A stretch of 64,000 bases of DNA from Neoceratodus forsteri. Lineage: Eukaryota > Chordata > Ceratodontiformes > Ceratodontidae. Made by a program: the position numbers and the translations under genes. Below are positions 10,570 to 21,732 of the stretch, in pieces. Numbering within the stretch: position 1 is the first letter of the stretch; every line of letters begins with the position of its first letter. Location: contig CM028129.1 in the NCBI GenBank assembly GCA_016271365.2, positions 844,024,001-844,088,000 of the forward strand, in the 5' to 3' direction. The notes beneath the pieces are model-generated. The model saw nothing but the letters and a program-made list of their open reading frames with translations. It searched no databases and was not told the origin of the DNA.

Positions 10570-11810
10570 TTTCTATGGAAGGATAGGCCTCCTAGGTTAA
10601 AGCACAACATTTTGCGATTATCGCACAAAAGGGGAGGGATTCTATTACCCGACCTTCATATATATTATGTGGCGGGCCAGCTGGGTCTGATGAGTCGATG
10701 GGTTAAAGAGCTTGAGGGGGAGAGTTATAACCCAACCTGGTTCCAAATGGAGAAACAAATGTTAAGAAATTCAGGCCTCGCCCCAGAAGTAATGCTGTAT
10801 GCCAATATTGGGAAAACTTTCAAAAGAGGGTATGGGAACCCAATCGCAAAAACAGCAGGTGCTTGGTGCTCTTTCCTTAGCCCCGTGCAGAGAAAGGAAC
10901 AAATGAGGGCTGGAGATCAGCCTGTGTTGGGTAACCCTAATTTTGTAATTGGGAATCGGGTAGTTAACTCGCGGTGGGCTAACTAGATGCTGGGTGTGAA
11001 GCTAAGGGAAATTACTCAGGGTACCAGAATGGTCTTACCGGCACGAAGTGACGGAATGCCTTTCTTCCAAAGGCTACAAATTAAGCATATGGTACAGGGT
11101 GCGCTGAGGAAGTTGGGGAGTATTACAGACAAGTTTTTTTCCTGGGGGATGCTTGAGAAGGTTGATCCAAGAGCTCACCCTTTATCACACATATATAAAG
11201 TAATGCTGGATTTTCTTAGTCCAAGCTCTACTAGAAGAGTTTTATTTTGGGATACAGTGATGGTTCCTTGGAATTTAGATTGGGATAATATTTGGGAAAG
11301 CAGCAAGTACAATATTATACCCAAATATAAAAGTATGCAATTTTTTATTGTTTCCAATTTGTATTTTACCCCGTGAAACTATGTGATAGAAACCTGAGAC
11401 AGTCAGACCTGTGTTTTAGATGTGAGGGGGGAATAGGTGATCTTTTACATGTGATCTGGGGATGTCCCAAAATAGCGCCCCTATGGGGGGAAATTAAAAG
11501 ACGTATGGACCCAATGTTGGATTATTCAGAATTTGTAACACCAGAGATATGTGCTTTGGGTGACTTTTCCCAAATCTCGGGTGTTATACCTAGGTACCAC
11601 CTCTCCTTGATGACAGCAGTAGTTAAAGCCTTTCTATTAAAACACTGGAAAGATGACCATGTTTACACTTACAATCAATGGGTAAAAGACTTAATAGGAA
11701 TGTTGGTTAAGGTAAGGAGACATCTTTATATGAGGGAGAGAGGGGGATTATATGTTAAAAGATGGGTGACGCTTGATGCGGTATATACTCTCCAGATCAC
11801 AAGTGGGTAA
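10570..11810 (+). pseudogene. L1-like ORF2, C-terminal region
   Basis: Three pieces in two frames: 10612-10986 (K-R-G-G-I-L-L-P-D-L, the usual G-G-x-x-L-P-N-L block after the RT), 10987-11376 (same frame after a TAG at 10984-10986), and 11373-11810 (shifted). The last piece carries a zinc-knuckle-like C-F-R-C-E-x6-L-L-H-V-I-W-G-C-P cluster (C-x2-C-x8-H-x4-C) typical of L1-group ORF2 C-termini. The region from 11811 to 12311 is 3' UTR. Confidence 0.82.
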
Positions 11811-12311
11811 ACACAGGCTGTCTGTTGAAGGGGGATTAGCAGATGGTAATTATTTTGGATTGGGGAAATGTTATTTTTGGTCCTACTTTGAGTCTTGTGG
11901 AGACGACTATGATATATATTTGAGGGTAGTTTAGGATGGTAAGGGTCTGTTAGCTCAGGAGGGGAGACTCTCTCTCTTTCCAGGGGACACAGATGGGTGC
12001 CACCCTTGAGGGGAGGATTTCGGATAGCAAATGGGTCTTGATGTTGATAAAGGGTTATTGCGGTATGGGGAGTTAGGGCAAGACGGGTAGAATAAGTCAA
12101 TATGCAGATCCATTGTGACAGAGTATGGATGACATATGAGACCAGGGTTGTTTTAGGGGTGGCTAACTGCTGTGGATGTACATAGGTGGGTTGTACATAG
12201 TTCACACGGTCAGTTTGAGGCTGTGTACCCTGGTTTTTTGCCAGGTTTCTGTATGTCTGTCTGTTTATCTTTTCTTGGAAAAGTGAATAAAGATGGTTTA
12301 AAAAAATAATA

Positions 12312-12325
12312 TATAACCTCGAGGA
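12312..12325 (+). repeat. Target-site duplication, right copy
   Basis: This is an exact copy of 5662-5675, placed directly after the A-rich tail of the L1-like element and in phase with the resumed CR1 sequence. Confidence 0.93.
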
Positions 12326-12617
12326 AAGGAGGGAGAGGGGGGACATGATAGAAACTTTCAAATACCTCAAGGGAATCAATAAAGTCCAAGAGGGTAGCAT
12401 CTTTCAGAAAAAGAGATGTGCAAGAACAAGGGGGCACAGTTTGAAGATAGAGGAGGAACGGCTCAGAGGTAATGTGAGGAAGTATTTCTTCACAGAGAGT
12501 GTTGTAGATGCATGGAATGGCCTTCCTGAGGAGGTCATAGAGTCAGAAACAATGGGGGAATTCAAGAATGCATGGGACAGACATAAGGCAATTCTAGTGG
12601 TGGGTAGGAGGAAGTAG
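12312..12617 (+). pseudogene. CR1 copy A ORF2, extreme C-terminus
   Basis: This resumes the CR1 frame after the L1-like insert: E-R-R-E-R-G-D-M-I-E-T-F-K-Y-L-K-G-I-N-K, then R-G-H-S-L-K-I-E-E-E, then FFTESVVDAWNGLPEEVIES and a stop at 12615-12617. V-V-D-A-W-N-x-L-P-x-E-V is the conserved end of CR1 ORF2. The 3' UTR follows to 12736, with the C-C-T-T-A-T-C-T-G-C-C-G box and octamer tail shared with copies B and C. Confidence 0.88.
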
Positions 12618-12736
12618 GCTGTTGGTTAACTAGGATCTGCAGCTTATCCATTAGGCAGGGGAATGGGCAGACTAGGTGGGCAAAGAGGTCCTTATCTGCC
12701 GTTAAATTCTATGTTTCTATGTTCCTATGTTTCTAT

Positions 12737-15117
12737 ACATGGCATGTGGCAGACCTCAGGCATTGCCATGTGTGCCAGGGTGACACTGGCTGTACATTGG
12801 TATCTCTCCTGTGTAAACAGTGCTGCAAGGACACTATCATCCACAGGATTATGTAGTTGTACATGTGGATGCTGCATTCCCTTGACATCACTGCTGGATG
12901 GGACATGTGACTGAGGTGGACTGCCTGGGCCAACTGTGCGTCACCTCAAACACTGGAGTGCATTATGGCAGTGTACTGTGCAACACATGATTGCTCAGTA
13001 GTGAGATGTTGACAGGTCAGGGGCATATGGTGACTGGTGAGGTACAGTGTTCCTGGCATCAATACATTCATGTCTGCACACATATTCATACATGTACCTG
13101 CTCATGAGGGAAGGGGATGGTACGGACAGTGGTGGATGTATGTTGTGTGGGGGACGGGTTCCACTTTGGTGTACATGTTGGGATGGACTCATTACAGGTG
13201 CACGTTATCTATGTTTCTTGTGTCATGTTGGGGACCACACAGCCATTTTTGACATGAACATCACACATGTATACATCACATACTGCTCGATTATAGATTT
13301 GACAGTACACCGTGGCATGCAGTCTGTGTTACAGAGCTGTAGTGGTGGCAGGCTGTGACATGTCCACAAACAACATGGTACAGTTCATGGCATGAGAGCA
13401 CAGGGACAGTGACATTGTAGACATGGATTGTAATGCTGTGGGTGATGCACCTGGTACTTCATATCAAGCGTCTGTCACACAACACATAGCACATGACATG
13501 ACAACAACAGGAGATCCAACTGAGAGGTGCCAGAACCGCTGATGGCATGCCCTTTGTGATGGTTCCTTATGTGGATACTTGTGTACCTATTTATTCCATT
13601 GACACCTCTGTTCTGATACCTCTGATATTGTCCTGTACCCTTTGGCATAGTGTGTTGCAGCTTTAGCTGCTTTGCAGTCAGCAAACTAACGTTGCACATG
13701 CAGTGGTGAGTGACACGTTAGGATGTGATTCTTCATGTAGGGAGTGGTGGTGCTCTGTAACTGCCTGTTGGATGATGTGGCAGGGGCCAGTATAGTGGAG
13801 GTATACCCAATTGCCTGGGACAGACACGGGGTTGTTATGTGCAGGGGGGGCATATTGTACAGTGGGGACATGTGTCGTGGGTAGTGGGGTTTGTGCAGAC
13901 TCTGTGTGCCAGGATGTCATTCATCTGCCGTCAGCTGTTTTGGATGCTATAAATGTGCAACAGTGGTACTTCCATGTCCTCACTGCAGAGGACATCTGTC
14001 ACGTGTGTTGCTATTGCTACAGTGTGACAGGTTTCACATAATCATTTCTTGATTGTGGCTGCATGGCATTACACATCACAGTAACCATCAGGACAGTTTG
14101 TACCTGTTCTTTGCAGCATTGACATTCAGCGGTTACATGTGATGACGTGTGCATTTGCTGCTGCTCTGTTATGCATGGCGGCTGTGGTGGGCCCTTCTGT
14201 GTCCACTGCACTGTGATGCACATGACCTTAACCCATATGGTACTGTCAGTGTGTCAACATGGTCTGCATATCCTGTGTGACTCCAATGTTCCCTTTGGTT
14301 CTGCCTTGCTACTGCTGGTGGCGCAATGCGTGATGATCAACATCTGTAACGTGACTATGATGGGACAACTACAACCATCCATGACACACATGTATTACTT
14401 TTGTGTGGGTGATGAGTGACTACAGAGGACATACATAATTGACCCCAGAATGGCTAATATTTACACAGCATTGCTAACACTATGTAGAATGTAATTCAGT
14501 TTTACCTTTACTACGTCTTGGTGCTCTCACTTGGCACTGGTTGCCACGTGTTGTCATCTGTCTTGTTGGTGTGGACATCATTGGGTACTATAGTGACGTT
14601 CGGTATAACCATGCTGCTATTCTCACTTGTGTATGGTTCCATGCAGTACTCCAACATGCTGGGGGTATCTTGGCTTACAGGCACCTCACATTGCACAGTT
14701 GCATTGTCATGCAGGTCATGTCTGACAGCAGGCTTGTTCCCGTTTACATTGCTCACCACCGTGGACGTGACAGCCATTTGCCCATGCTGCTTCATTTCCT
14801 AGTAATAGATTTGTGGGCAGTGAATGTGACATTCCCATAGGATCAGACAATGTTTTCAACAATTGTCCTGGCATTGGTGTCGGGATTGTGACAGTACATA
14901 GTAACATTCTGCTGGCACTGTGCAACACACACCGGTGTTATGTGATTGATGGTTGTGGACCTTACTTGTTTGTTGTTTGCTCAGTGTTGGGAACATTAGC
15001 AGTGTTGGGCTCCTGCATTCAACACATAGTGAATGTTCATCACCACTGTACCCACACACATTCAGTCATGCAATACTACGCAGGGGGCACTACATTATGT
15101 GCCAAATGGTGTTACTG
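12737..15117. other. TG/CA-rich block 2
   Basis: Same composition as 1-2700. No stretch here matches a known domain. The minus-strand open stretch at 14511-14802 is the most protein-like and is listed separately. The block ends exactly at the 8-bp target duplication of CR1 copy B. Confidence 0.55.
14511..14801 (-). other. Candidate second exon of the THAP locus, minus strand
   Basis: On the minus strand, CTATTACTAG ends a weak acceptor site at about 14802. It is followed in phase 0 by E-M-K-Q-H-G-Q-M-A-V-T and 95 codons without a stop, rich in Asn, Thr, Ser, Asp and Pro. They include N-A-T-V-Q-C-E-V-P-V and end S-E-S-T-K-T then TAG. The phase matches the THAP exon upstream (21367, phase 0). 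Such polar linkers are usual after THAP domains. The motif V-R-H-D-L-H-D-N-A-T-V-Q-C loosely resembles V-K-K-H-M-E-D-K-G-I-N-C at 200-451. There is no domain match and no expression evidence. Confidence 0.35.
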
Positions 15118-15920
15118 GAGGTAGAAGACTTGGTTTGCTGGCCAAGGCACCTAGCTTCACCTGAGCTCTTTCCTTCTAAGACTGCTTGAAAGGCAGAGTA
15201 GAGAAACTTACCAGAGCAAGGGAGAAGGATTAAGACTTAGTTTGGCTAAGCAGATTTACTGTGTGGTGGTGTTTTTATTTTTTACTCACAGGGATTGCTA
15301 CTGTTTGTTGCTAACATTTCATTGCTTTATTTTTCTCTGATTCAAATTGTTGTTGCTGGTATACCTTCTTCTGCATTATTACAAGGTGTGCCTACAGGTG
15401 TGTGCTAACAGATTACTGCTGTAATCTTCTGATTCAAATTGTCTTTTGCAAGGTATATCTTCTGTTACTGCTTTATTTTTCTCTGTAGCAAAGTGTTTCT
15501 TACAGGGTATATCTTCTCTGAAATTATTACAGGTGGTGCTTTACAGGTTTTACAGTTTTATCTAACATTAGGATAAGCTTTCAGGGTTACTGCATTTGTA
15601 GTTGACTGATTGTTTCTGCTCTTACCTCCTTGTTCTTTCATCCGTGGTTCTTCTTTTTAGGCAGGGGAAGGGCCCAGCCACCCACCCCCATCCCCAACCA
15701 GCCCACGCTACACTCCTTTTATAGGGTACCACAGTTGTGACATTTCCTGTGGCAGAGCAGGAAGGGCGGATCAGTGGGGCCTCCACAAGGTGATCTCATT
15801 TACAGGGCACTAGTAATTTAACTTGTTATAACAAGTTAAACAAAGCACAATTAAACCATTACTTCATTTTTTTCCTTCTAATTACTCTGACTAGGTTACA
15901 AACCCAGCAACTTATTTGGA

Positions 15921-16380
15921 ATGGATTTCATTAACTGCAGGTACTGTGGAACAATTTTCAGAAGGACAGTCTTACAGGATTTAGGACACTGTCCTACATG
16001 CTGAGCCTTTGGAGATCTTAGGTCTCAGCTCCAGGCAGCATGGGCAGAGACTGCACGCCCAAATTTCATATTGAAGAGGAAATACATTATAAGAACCACC
16101 CGCCATTTCCCCAGCATCCAACAGAAAACCTCGACTGCAGAGGGTAGTTGGTCCAGGAGGTTGGCAGGTGGTTAGGAGGAGCAAACCAGGTGCCCCATCA
16201 CTCTCTGCTCTCCAACACATTACCTCCAAAAACCATATAAACACTACAAACAGGTATCTGCCTCTATCTCTGAAATCAAATAAAGAGGCAGAAGACACTG
16301 CAGAGCAGGACACCAGGCACAGGAGCTAGCACAACAATACTCACCCAAATCAGGAACCAAAACTAAACAAGCACAAAGGA
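15921..16380 (+). pseudogene. CR1 copy B ORF1, N-terminal zinc-ribbon part
   Basis: From the ATG at 15921 the translation is M-D-F-I-N-C-R-Y-C-G-T-I-F-R-R-T, then L-G-H-C-P-T-C and a TGA at 16002. This gives a C-x2-C…C-x2-C ribbon in 27 residues, cut short by the stop. Downstream codons in changing frames give the charged linker (for example N-R-Y-L-P-L-S near 16250, the N-R-F-x-x-L block of CR1 ORF1). Amniote CR1 ORF1 proteins carry zinc-finger-like N-termini, which agrees. Confidence 0.65.
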
Positions 16381-16390
16381 AATCCAAAAA

Positions 16391-16883
16391 CTTCTGATCA
16401 TAGGAGACTCCATGATTCGGGAGTTGATACCCATCTCCAGTGGGGTGATGGTCAGATGTCTCCCAGGTACATCAGCATGGAGAGACACTGACCGATTACA
16501 AAATTGTTCACAAAGCAGGAGAAAACATTGATGTCCTAGTACACATAGGGACTATGATCTCAGCCAGCCAGTCAGTTGTGGAGACCAAGGAACACCTGAC
16601 TAGGCTAGGTGACAAACTATCATCTATTTCGTCGGCATCTCCTTCTCTGAGATCCTGCCAGTCTGGGAGAAGGGAGCAGATGGACGGAAGGTCAGAGAAG
16701 GGAAGATAGGGGAGCTAAACACGTGGCTCAAGGACTGGTGCCAGGAAAAAGGACACAGATTTGTAGGTAACTGTCAACAGTTCTGGGAGCGAAAGTTCTT
16801 TAAATTTGATGGACTGCATCTGACTAAAGAGGGAGTCAGTGCATTGGGGCAGAAGTTTGACGTCTTTGCAGAATATTTAAACT
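16391..16883 (+). pseudogene. CR1 copy B ORF1, SGNH-esterase-like domain
   Basis: The translation from 16391 gives L-L-I-I-G-D-S-M-I-R-E-L, with the G-D-S nucleophile block of SGNH hydrolases. V-L-V-H-I-G-T near 16532 corresponds to the G-x-N block. F-D-G-L-H-L-T-K-E-G at about 16805 is the D-x-x-H block near the C-terminus. ORF1 proteins of several CR1 and L2 elements contain this esterase domain. Frameshifts lie between the blocks, so no product is expected. Confidence 0.75.
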
Positions 16884-17011
16884 AGCAAATGGGGAGAGGG
16901 GTGCAGCACCCCATACGTCGAATGGGAAGAACACCCCTCCCCTCAGCTAGTGGTCAAACAGGAATTCAGCGTGGTTTGCCGCTCATTTGCATCACCAGGT
17001 AAGAAAAAGGT

Positions 17012-17760
17012 TTGTCTCCCCATACGATGCACAGGGGTAATGCCAAACTTCACCCAACAACTAACACACCAAAATCTGGCCAATGGAAAATCATGTACAC
17101 AAATGCTCACAGCCTGGGAAATAAGATCCCAGACCTGCAGGCAATAATGTCAGAGGCTAAACTGGACATAGTAGCAATTAGTGAGACGTGGTTTACCAGT
17201 AACCACACTTGGGAGACTTCAGTACCTGGCTATGTATTGTTCAGAAGAGACCGAGGTGCAAAAAGGGGGGGAGGGGTGGCCCTGTATGTTAATGAAAATA
17301 TCAAAGCTACAGAAATTCAGAATACACATAAGGAGCCAGAAGAACTGTGGGTCACCCTGGAAACAGGAAATGGGACAGCCATAAGAACTGGGGTTGTCTA
17401 CAGGCCCCCAGACCAGAGGGAGGACATAGACACATTACTGTTAGAAGAATACAAAACATGACAGCTAAAGGGGAGGTTCTGATAATGGGAGACTTCAACA
17501 TGCCAGATACAGATTGGTCAATACCAGCAGGAACATCTGCCAGAACTAGACTCATAGTGGATTCCCTGCAGGGGGAGGGCCTCAAACAACTGGTACAGCA
17601 ACCCACAAGAGACAGGGCTATCCTAGATCTAGTACTGACTAACAAAGAAGGGATCACAGATCTCAGGTAGAAGGTCACCTGGGGCCAGTGACCATCACAT
17701 GGTATGGTTCAATTTGGCTACTACATCTAAATCATCCCATTCCAAAGCAAAAATATGGGA
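17012..17760 (+). pseudogene. CR1 copy B ORF2, endonuclease domain
   Basis: EEP endonuclease motifs in order: I-M-Y-T-N-A-H-S-L-G-N-K (catalytic Asn), DIVAISETWFTSNHT (catalytic Glu), RDRGAKRGGGVALYVN, G-V-V-Y-R-P-P-D, then after a frameshift near 17455 V-L-I-M-G-D-F-N-M-P-D (G-D-F-N). A shift near 17670 leads to S-D-H-H-M-V (catalytic Asp-His). Leu-17 of the first block corresponds to Arg in many CR1s. All catalytic positions are kept, but in three frames. Confidence 0.9.
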
Positions 17761-18500
17761 CTTCAGAGGAGCTGACTTTGATAAGATGGCCAACAGAGTT
17801 AAGCTAGCCCTGGCAAAAGAAACACAGGTGAGGAGGTACAGGCAAAGTGGGCAAGCATTAAGGATATAAAACTTGAAGCAACATCCCATTGTGTTACACA
17901 GAAAAGGAAGTGCAAAAGAAGAAGGAAACCACTTTGGTTCTCAAATACAGTAGCAGAAAAGGTCAGAGCCAAAAGGCTGGCCTTCAGAAAATATAAGGGA
18001 ACACAGCGATGAAGATAGGGAGGCATACCAAACTGCCCTAAGGGAAGCAGGTAAGGCAGTAAGGCAGGCAAAGTCCCAAACTGAGGAAACACTAGCACGA
18101 ACAGTAAAAGAAGGTGACAAGACTTTCTATAGATACATTAGTGAAAGGAGAAAGTCCAGAGGGGGTATTGCTAAGCTTAATGGAGAAAAGGGAGCATGTG
18201 AGGAGGAGGACCCTGTAAAGGCATCTATCCTAAATAGATACTTTGCTCAGTATTTACTGAAGAGAAGGTAGGGCAGGGCCCACAGCTCAGCATCATGGAC
18301 ACAGGGGGGAGGGAGGTGAGCACTACTCCCTTCACAAAAGAAAGGGTCCTACAAGAGCTTGCTAAGCTCAGGGTGGATAAGGCAATGGGACCTGATGGCA
18401 TACATCCCAGGATACTTAAGGAGCTAAAGGAGGAACTAGCAGAGCCATTAGCAGAATTGTTTAGTGAGTCTCTGAGCACAGGAGAGGTCCCAGAAGATTG
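17760..18500 (+). pseudogene. CR1 copy B ORF2, linker and RT start
   Basis: The linker (A-Y-Q-T-A-L-R-E-A-G-K-A-V-R-Q-A-K) matches copy A position for position. Frameshifts occur near 17860, 17940 and 18250. The 18295-18501 piece holds KERVLQELAKLRVDKAMGPD and ends G-E-V-P-E-D just before a one-base loss (copy A reads PEDWRR here). Confidence 0.85.
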
Positions 18501-19794
18501 AGAAGGGCTCATGTGATCCCACTCCACAAGAGTGGTAGCAGGGAGGAGGCGGGGAACTACAGACCGGTCAGTCTTACCTCAGTAGTGGGCAAGATTATGG
18601 AGGCACTCCTTAAGGAAAGGATAGTGCAACACCTGGAATCCATAGGGCACAGGATCCAAGACAGCATGGGTTTACAAGGAAGGTCCTGTCAAACTAATCT
18701 CATAGATTTCTTTGACTGGGTAACCAGAGTGGTGGACCAAGGCGGAGCAGTTGATGTCGCCTACCTTGACTTCAGCAAAGCTTTTGACACTGTTCCACAT
18801 AGAAGATTGATAAATAAGCTGGGTAGGCTCGGGTGGGTCAGAAGTTGGTCAACTGGGTGGCAAACTGGTTGACTGGCAGAAAACAGAGAGTGGTGGTAAA
18901 TGGTATACAGTCAGAAGAGATGCAAGTCACAAGTGGGGTACCTCAGGGATCAGTCCTGGGGCCAGTCCTATTCAACATCTTCATTAGTGACCTCGCAGAT
19001 GGACTAGAGGGTAAGGCTTGTCTGTTTGCAGATGACACCAAGATCTGCAACAGAGTAGATGATCCAGATGGGGTGGGCAGAATGAGAAGAGATCTGGATA
19101 AACTAGCAGAATGGTCAGAAGAGTGGCAACTGGGATTTAATGCAAAGTGCAAAATCATGCACATAGGGAAGAGAAACCCTGAAGCAACTTATAGGCTGGG
19201 AGGGGAGTTGCTAGCAGTCACAAAGGAAGAAAGAGACTTGGGCATCATCATCACTGATGACCTAAAATCATCCAAGCAGACCTCTAAAGCAGTAGGTAAG
19301 GCTAGGGGGTTAGGGTGTATTAGTAGCGGTATCACAAGTCGTAAGAGGGAGGTAATAATCCCTCTGTACAAGACATTGGTTAGGCCCCATCTGGAGTACT
19401 GCGTGCAGTATTGGAGGCCACACCTTCACAAATACATTAACCAAATTGAGGCAGTCCAGAGAAGGGCAACCAAAATGGTGCAGGGACTGCATCAGAAGAC
19501 ATATGAGGACAGATTAACGGAGCTCAATATGTATACCCTTGAGCAAAGGAGGGAGAGAGGTGATATGATCGAGACATTTAAACACCTTAAGGGCATAAAC
19601 AAGTGAAAGAGTCTAACATGTTTAAATATAAGAAAAATAGCAGGACAAGAGGACACAGCATGAGATTAGAGGAGGCGATTAAGGGGAATGTGAGAATTCT
19701 TTTCACAGAAAGGGTGGTAGATGCATGGAATGGCTTACCACAAGAAGTGAGTGGCTATGAATACAGTGCAGGGCTTCAAACAGGCATGGGATAG
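18498..19794 (+). pseudogene. CR1 copy B ORF2, RT core to C-terminus
   Basis: Frame 18498-18872 carries N-Y-R-P-V-S-L-T-S-V-V-G-K and [16 protein letters not shown] (first catalytic Asp). A frameshift near 18835 leads to 18833-19606 with [20 protein letters not shown] and CLFADDTKICNRV (catalytic pair), the thumb, and YKTLVRPHLEYCVQYW. A final shift leads to 19603-19794 with F-T-E-R-V-V-D-A-W-N-G-L-P. The RT is complete in content, unlike copy A, which lost the S-V-L-G-P segment. Confidence 0.92.
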
Positions 19795-21360
19795 GCATAA
19801 GGGAGCAATACAAATGACTATGAATAGATAGGTCACTGACAGAGCAAAGGCCGATGGCACATTTATAAGGTAGAAAAAGAAATGGGCAGACTGGATGGGC
19901 CTTGCGGTCCTTATCTGCCGTCAACTTCTATGTTTCTATGTTTCTATGTTACTGTTAGCTGCAAAACGGCATGCCATAGTACTGTATGTCACTGGGCAAC
20001 TGATTTGGTATGGTGTGTGTCATCAACAGCCACAGGCAATTACATGTGTGTGTACAGAGTCACTCATGACACAGCCAGTCATGACCTGCTCCTGCGTTGC
20101 AGTGTCCATCTCATGATTATGTACTGGCTCCATGTGCATGACTCAGGTGCAATCCTTATGCACAGTTATGTATGCTATGATTGCTGTCTGAGTCCAGTAT
20201 CCCAGTATGCCGGCACACATGTGGATTTGCATTGTGATCAGTGCATTACCTCATACATCTGCGTGGCTTTCACTCTTCTGGGTGACATCTGTCTCACTGA
20301 CACAACATGACATTGCACAGGACTCATGTTTGACCACTCCCCTCCCCCACATACATTCATGTACAGCTTTATGTCATATGGCCACACCCCCACACCCTTA
20401 ACCCCTGTATAGGCCTTTGGCAGCACTCTAGTCCAGCAGTGCATGCCACATGTAGTAGATAGCAGTCCCGGGGGCATGTGCACACTGGCATAAGAACATG
20501 TCTGGCGGATCCCGCAGTGGTATCACATCCCTACTTCAGCATTGATAACCCTCCCCCACCCCAGACATGTATTGAACTGCGTCATGTGGAGTCATCTGTG
20601 CATAGCAGGATTTGTGACATGTATCATTATCCCTGACACACACAGTACATGGTGTGCTTCACTGGTGACAGGGACAGTCCCCTGCTTCACCCTTTGACCA
20701 CCAGATACATGGGACCCACATGAGACTCTTGATGTACACAGGAGTGACTGACAACTACAGGGACGACATGATGTTGTTTTGCAACACATGGCACTGTCAC
20801 CTCGACAGTGCCATTCTGCACTGCTTACTGTACAGTACATATGTCAGGTCCCCCATATGCACTATGTTTCTACTATCCAGATACACATCAGCAGCGTAAA
20901 CCATACCTTGATATCTTCCAGACAGGTACATGAGCATGTACACATGACACTTCCATAGTGTTTCACACCCCACAAGGGATTTACGTGTGTCTGCCATGCT
21001 ATGCACACCTGTCCCTGTCCTGCTTGTGTAGTGGACTTCATGTCAGAACAGACCTCTACTACTGGGTCTGGTGCTCTGACACCTGTGGTGCTATGTGTGT
21101 CACGTCCAGCGTGCCATGACCTATTGTGTACCTACCTGATGTGCTCTGCTTACTGGGTGATGTTGTACCTGGGATACATTCTTGCAGATTACCCATGACC
21201 CATGGATATTCCAACTATTGTGGCTGCATTCCCATTGGGCATACAGCCACATGTGTGAGTGATCATTACTTGACAGTTACACTGCTGTATTGCTGGTCAA
21301 CACCATGTCTGTACACAGCAATTGTCCCACAACAGACAGAGTGGTGCATGGGCACCTGCC

Positions 21361-21370
21361 ACTTACCTGT
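21361..21370 (-). promoter_or_regulatory. Consensus splice donor after the THAP exon
   Basis: The minus strand reads AACAG|GTAAGTGG, with 8 of 9 positions at the vertebrate donor consensus. It sits 122 codons after the THAP start and leaves phase 0. Confidence 0.6.
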
Positions 21371-21732
21371 TCATTCAGCATCTTCCATGCGGCCATGCTA
21401 CATTGCTGTGCTGTAACATCACACAGGGTGGGGATGCCATCATTCACATTGGTGCTCAGTTTTGTTCTCTGAGTCGGTATAGTGGTCGGCACTAGATCTA
21501 GTTTATGTTTGTAGCTGGCAGCCCACTGATTATAGTTTACAAAGTCATCTGGTGCATTGAAGTGCATACCACAAATGACACTAGTTTTGGTACCAGTAGA
21601 CCACTTTTTATGTGTGGTTGTCACAAATGTGTCCCACTGTTTATGAAGTCCCTCATCTTTGGGCCAGTGATGCAGGCTGAACTTGTCAGCATTTGTGTTG
21701 CTGCACCCATCCACCACACAACGTTTGGGCAT
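21367..21732 (-). CDS. THAP-domain exon (first coding exon)
   Basis: From an ATG at 21732 the minus strand encodes a complete THAP C2CH zinc finger of about 86 residues: M-P-K-R-C-V-V-D-G-C (C-x4-C), F-S-L-H-H-W-P-K-D, the invariant Trp in K-Q-W-D-T-F, V-I-C-G-M-H-F (C-x2-H), D-D-F, and L-V-P-T-T-I-P in the place of the family A-V-P-T-I-F. A 36-residue linker follows. The exon stops at CAG|GTAAGTG (21367/21366), a consensus splice donor in phase 0; reading through reaches a stop at 21277. THAP domains bind DNA in host factors (THAP0-11) and in P-element and Kolobok-type transposases. The frame is intact, unlike every LINE ORF here. Whether this is a host gene, a transposase or a relic cannot be told from one exon. 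Confidence 0.85.

Larger units (their letters stand above)
5676..12311 (+). mobile_element. Near full-length L1/Tx1-like LINE with 14-bp TSD
   Basis: The element interrupts CR1 copy A precisely. TATAACCTCGAGGA occurs at 5662-5675 and again at 12312-12325, and removing the insert restores the CR1 reading. Order: 5' UTR (5676-5923, opening with a GATCACGTGATG palindrome), ORF1, an unusually long spacer (6731-8064), ORF2 with endonuclease and RT, and a 3' UTR ending in AATAAA (12286-12291) and an A-rich tail. ORF2 carries at least five disabling changes, so it cannot move itself. The intact target duplication and complete layout suggest moderate age. Confidence 0.92.
2701..12736 (+). mobile_element. 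CR1 copy A (5'-truncated), split by two insertions
   Basis: This CR1-clade non-LTR retrotransposon begins inside ORF2, upstream of the RT, and ends in the family tail of TTTCTATG-like repeats at about 12710-12736. Its own sequence lies at about 2701-4083, 5316-5675 and 12312-12736. The gaps hold an L2-like fragment (minus strand) and a 6.6 kb L1-like element. Rejoining the three parts gives the expected CR1 order: RT, thumb/C-terminal region, 3' UTR. It is dead: there is an in-RT deletion near 3858, plus the two insertions. It is older than both insertions and younger than the TG-rich block around it. Confidence 0.88.
15118..19946 (+). mobile_element. CR1 copy B, apparently full length, with 8-bp TSD
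   Basis: TGTTACTG at 15110-15117 recurs at 19947-19954, directly after the TTTCTATG tail. Between them are a 5' UTR (about 0.8 kb, T-rich), ORF1 remnants (zinc-ribbon start at 15921, esterase-like domain to about 16882), ORF2 endonuclease and RT, and a 3' UTR. Most vertebrate CR1 copies are short 5'-truncated stubs, so a copy that retains ORF1 and its 5' UTR is notable. Several frameshifts disable both ORFs. It splits the TG-rich block between blocks 2 and 3. Confidence 0.88.
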
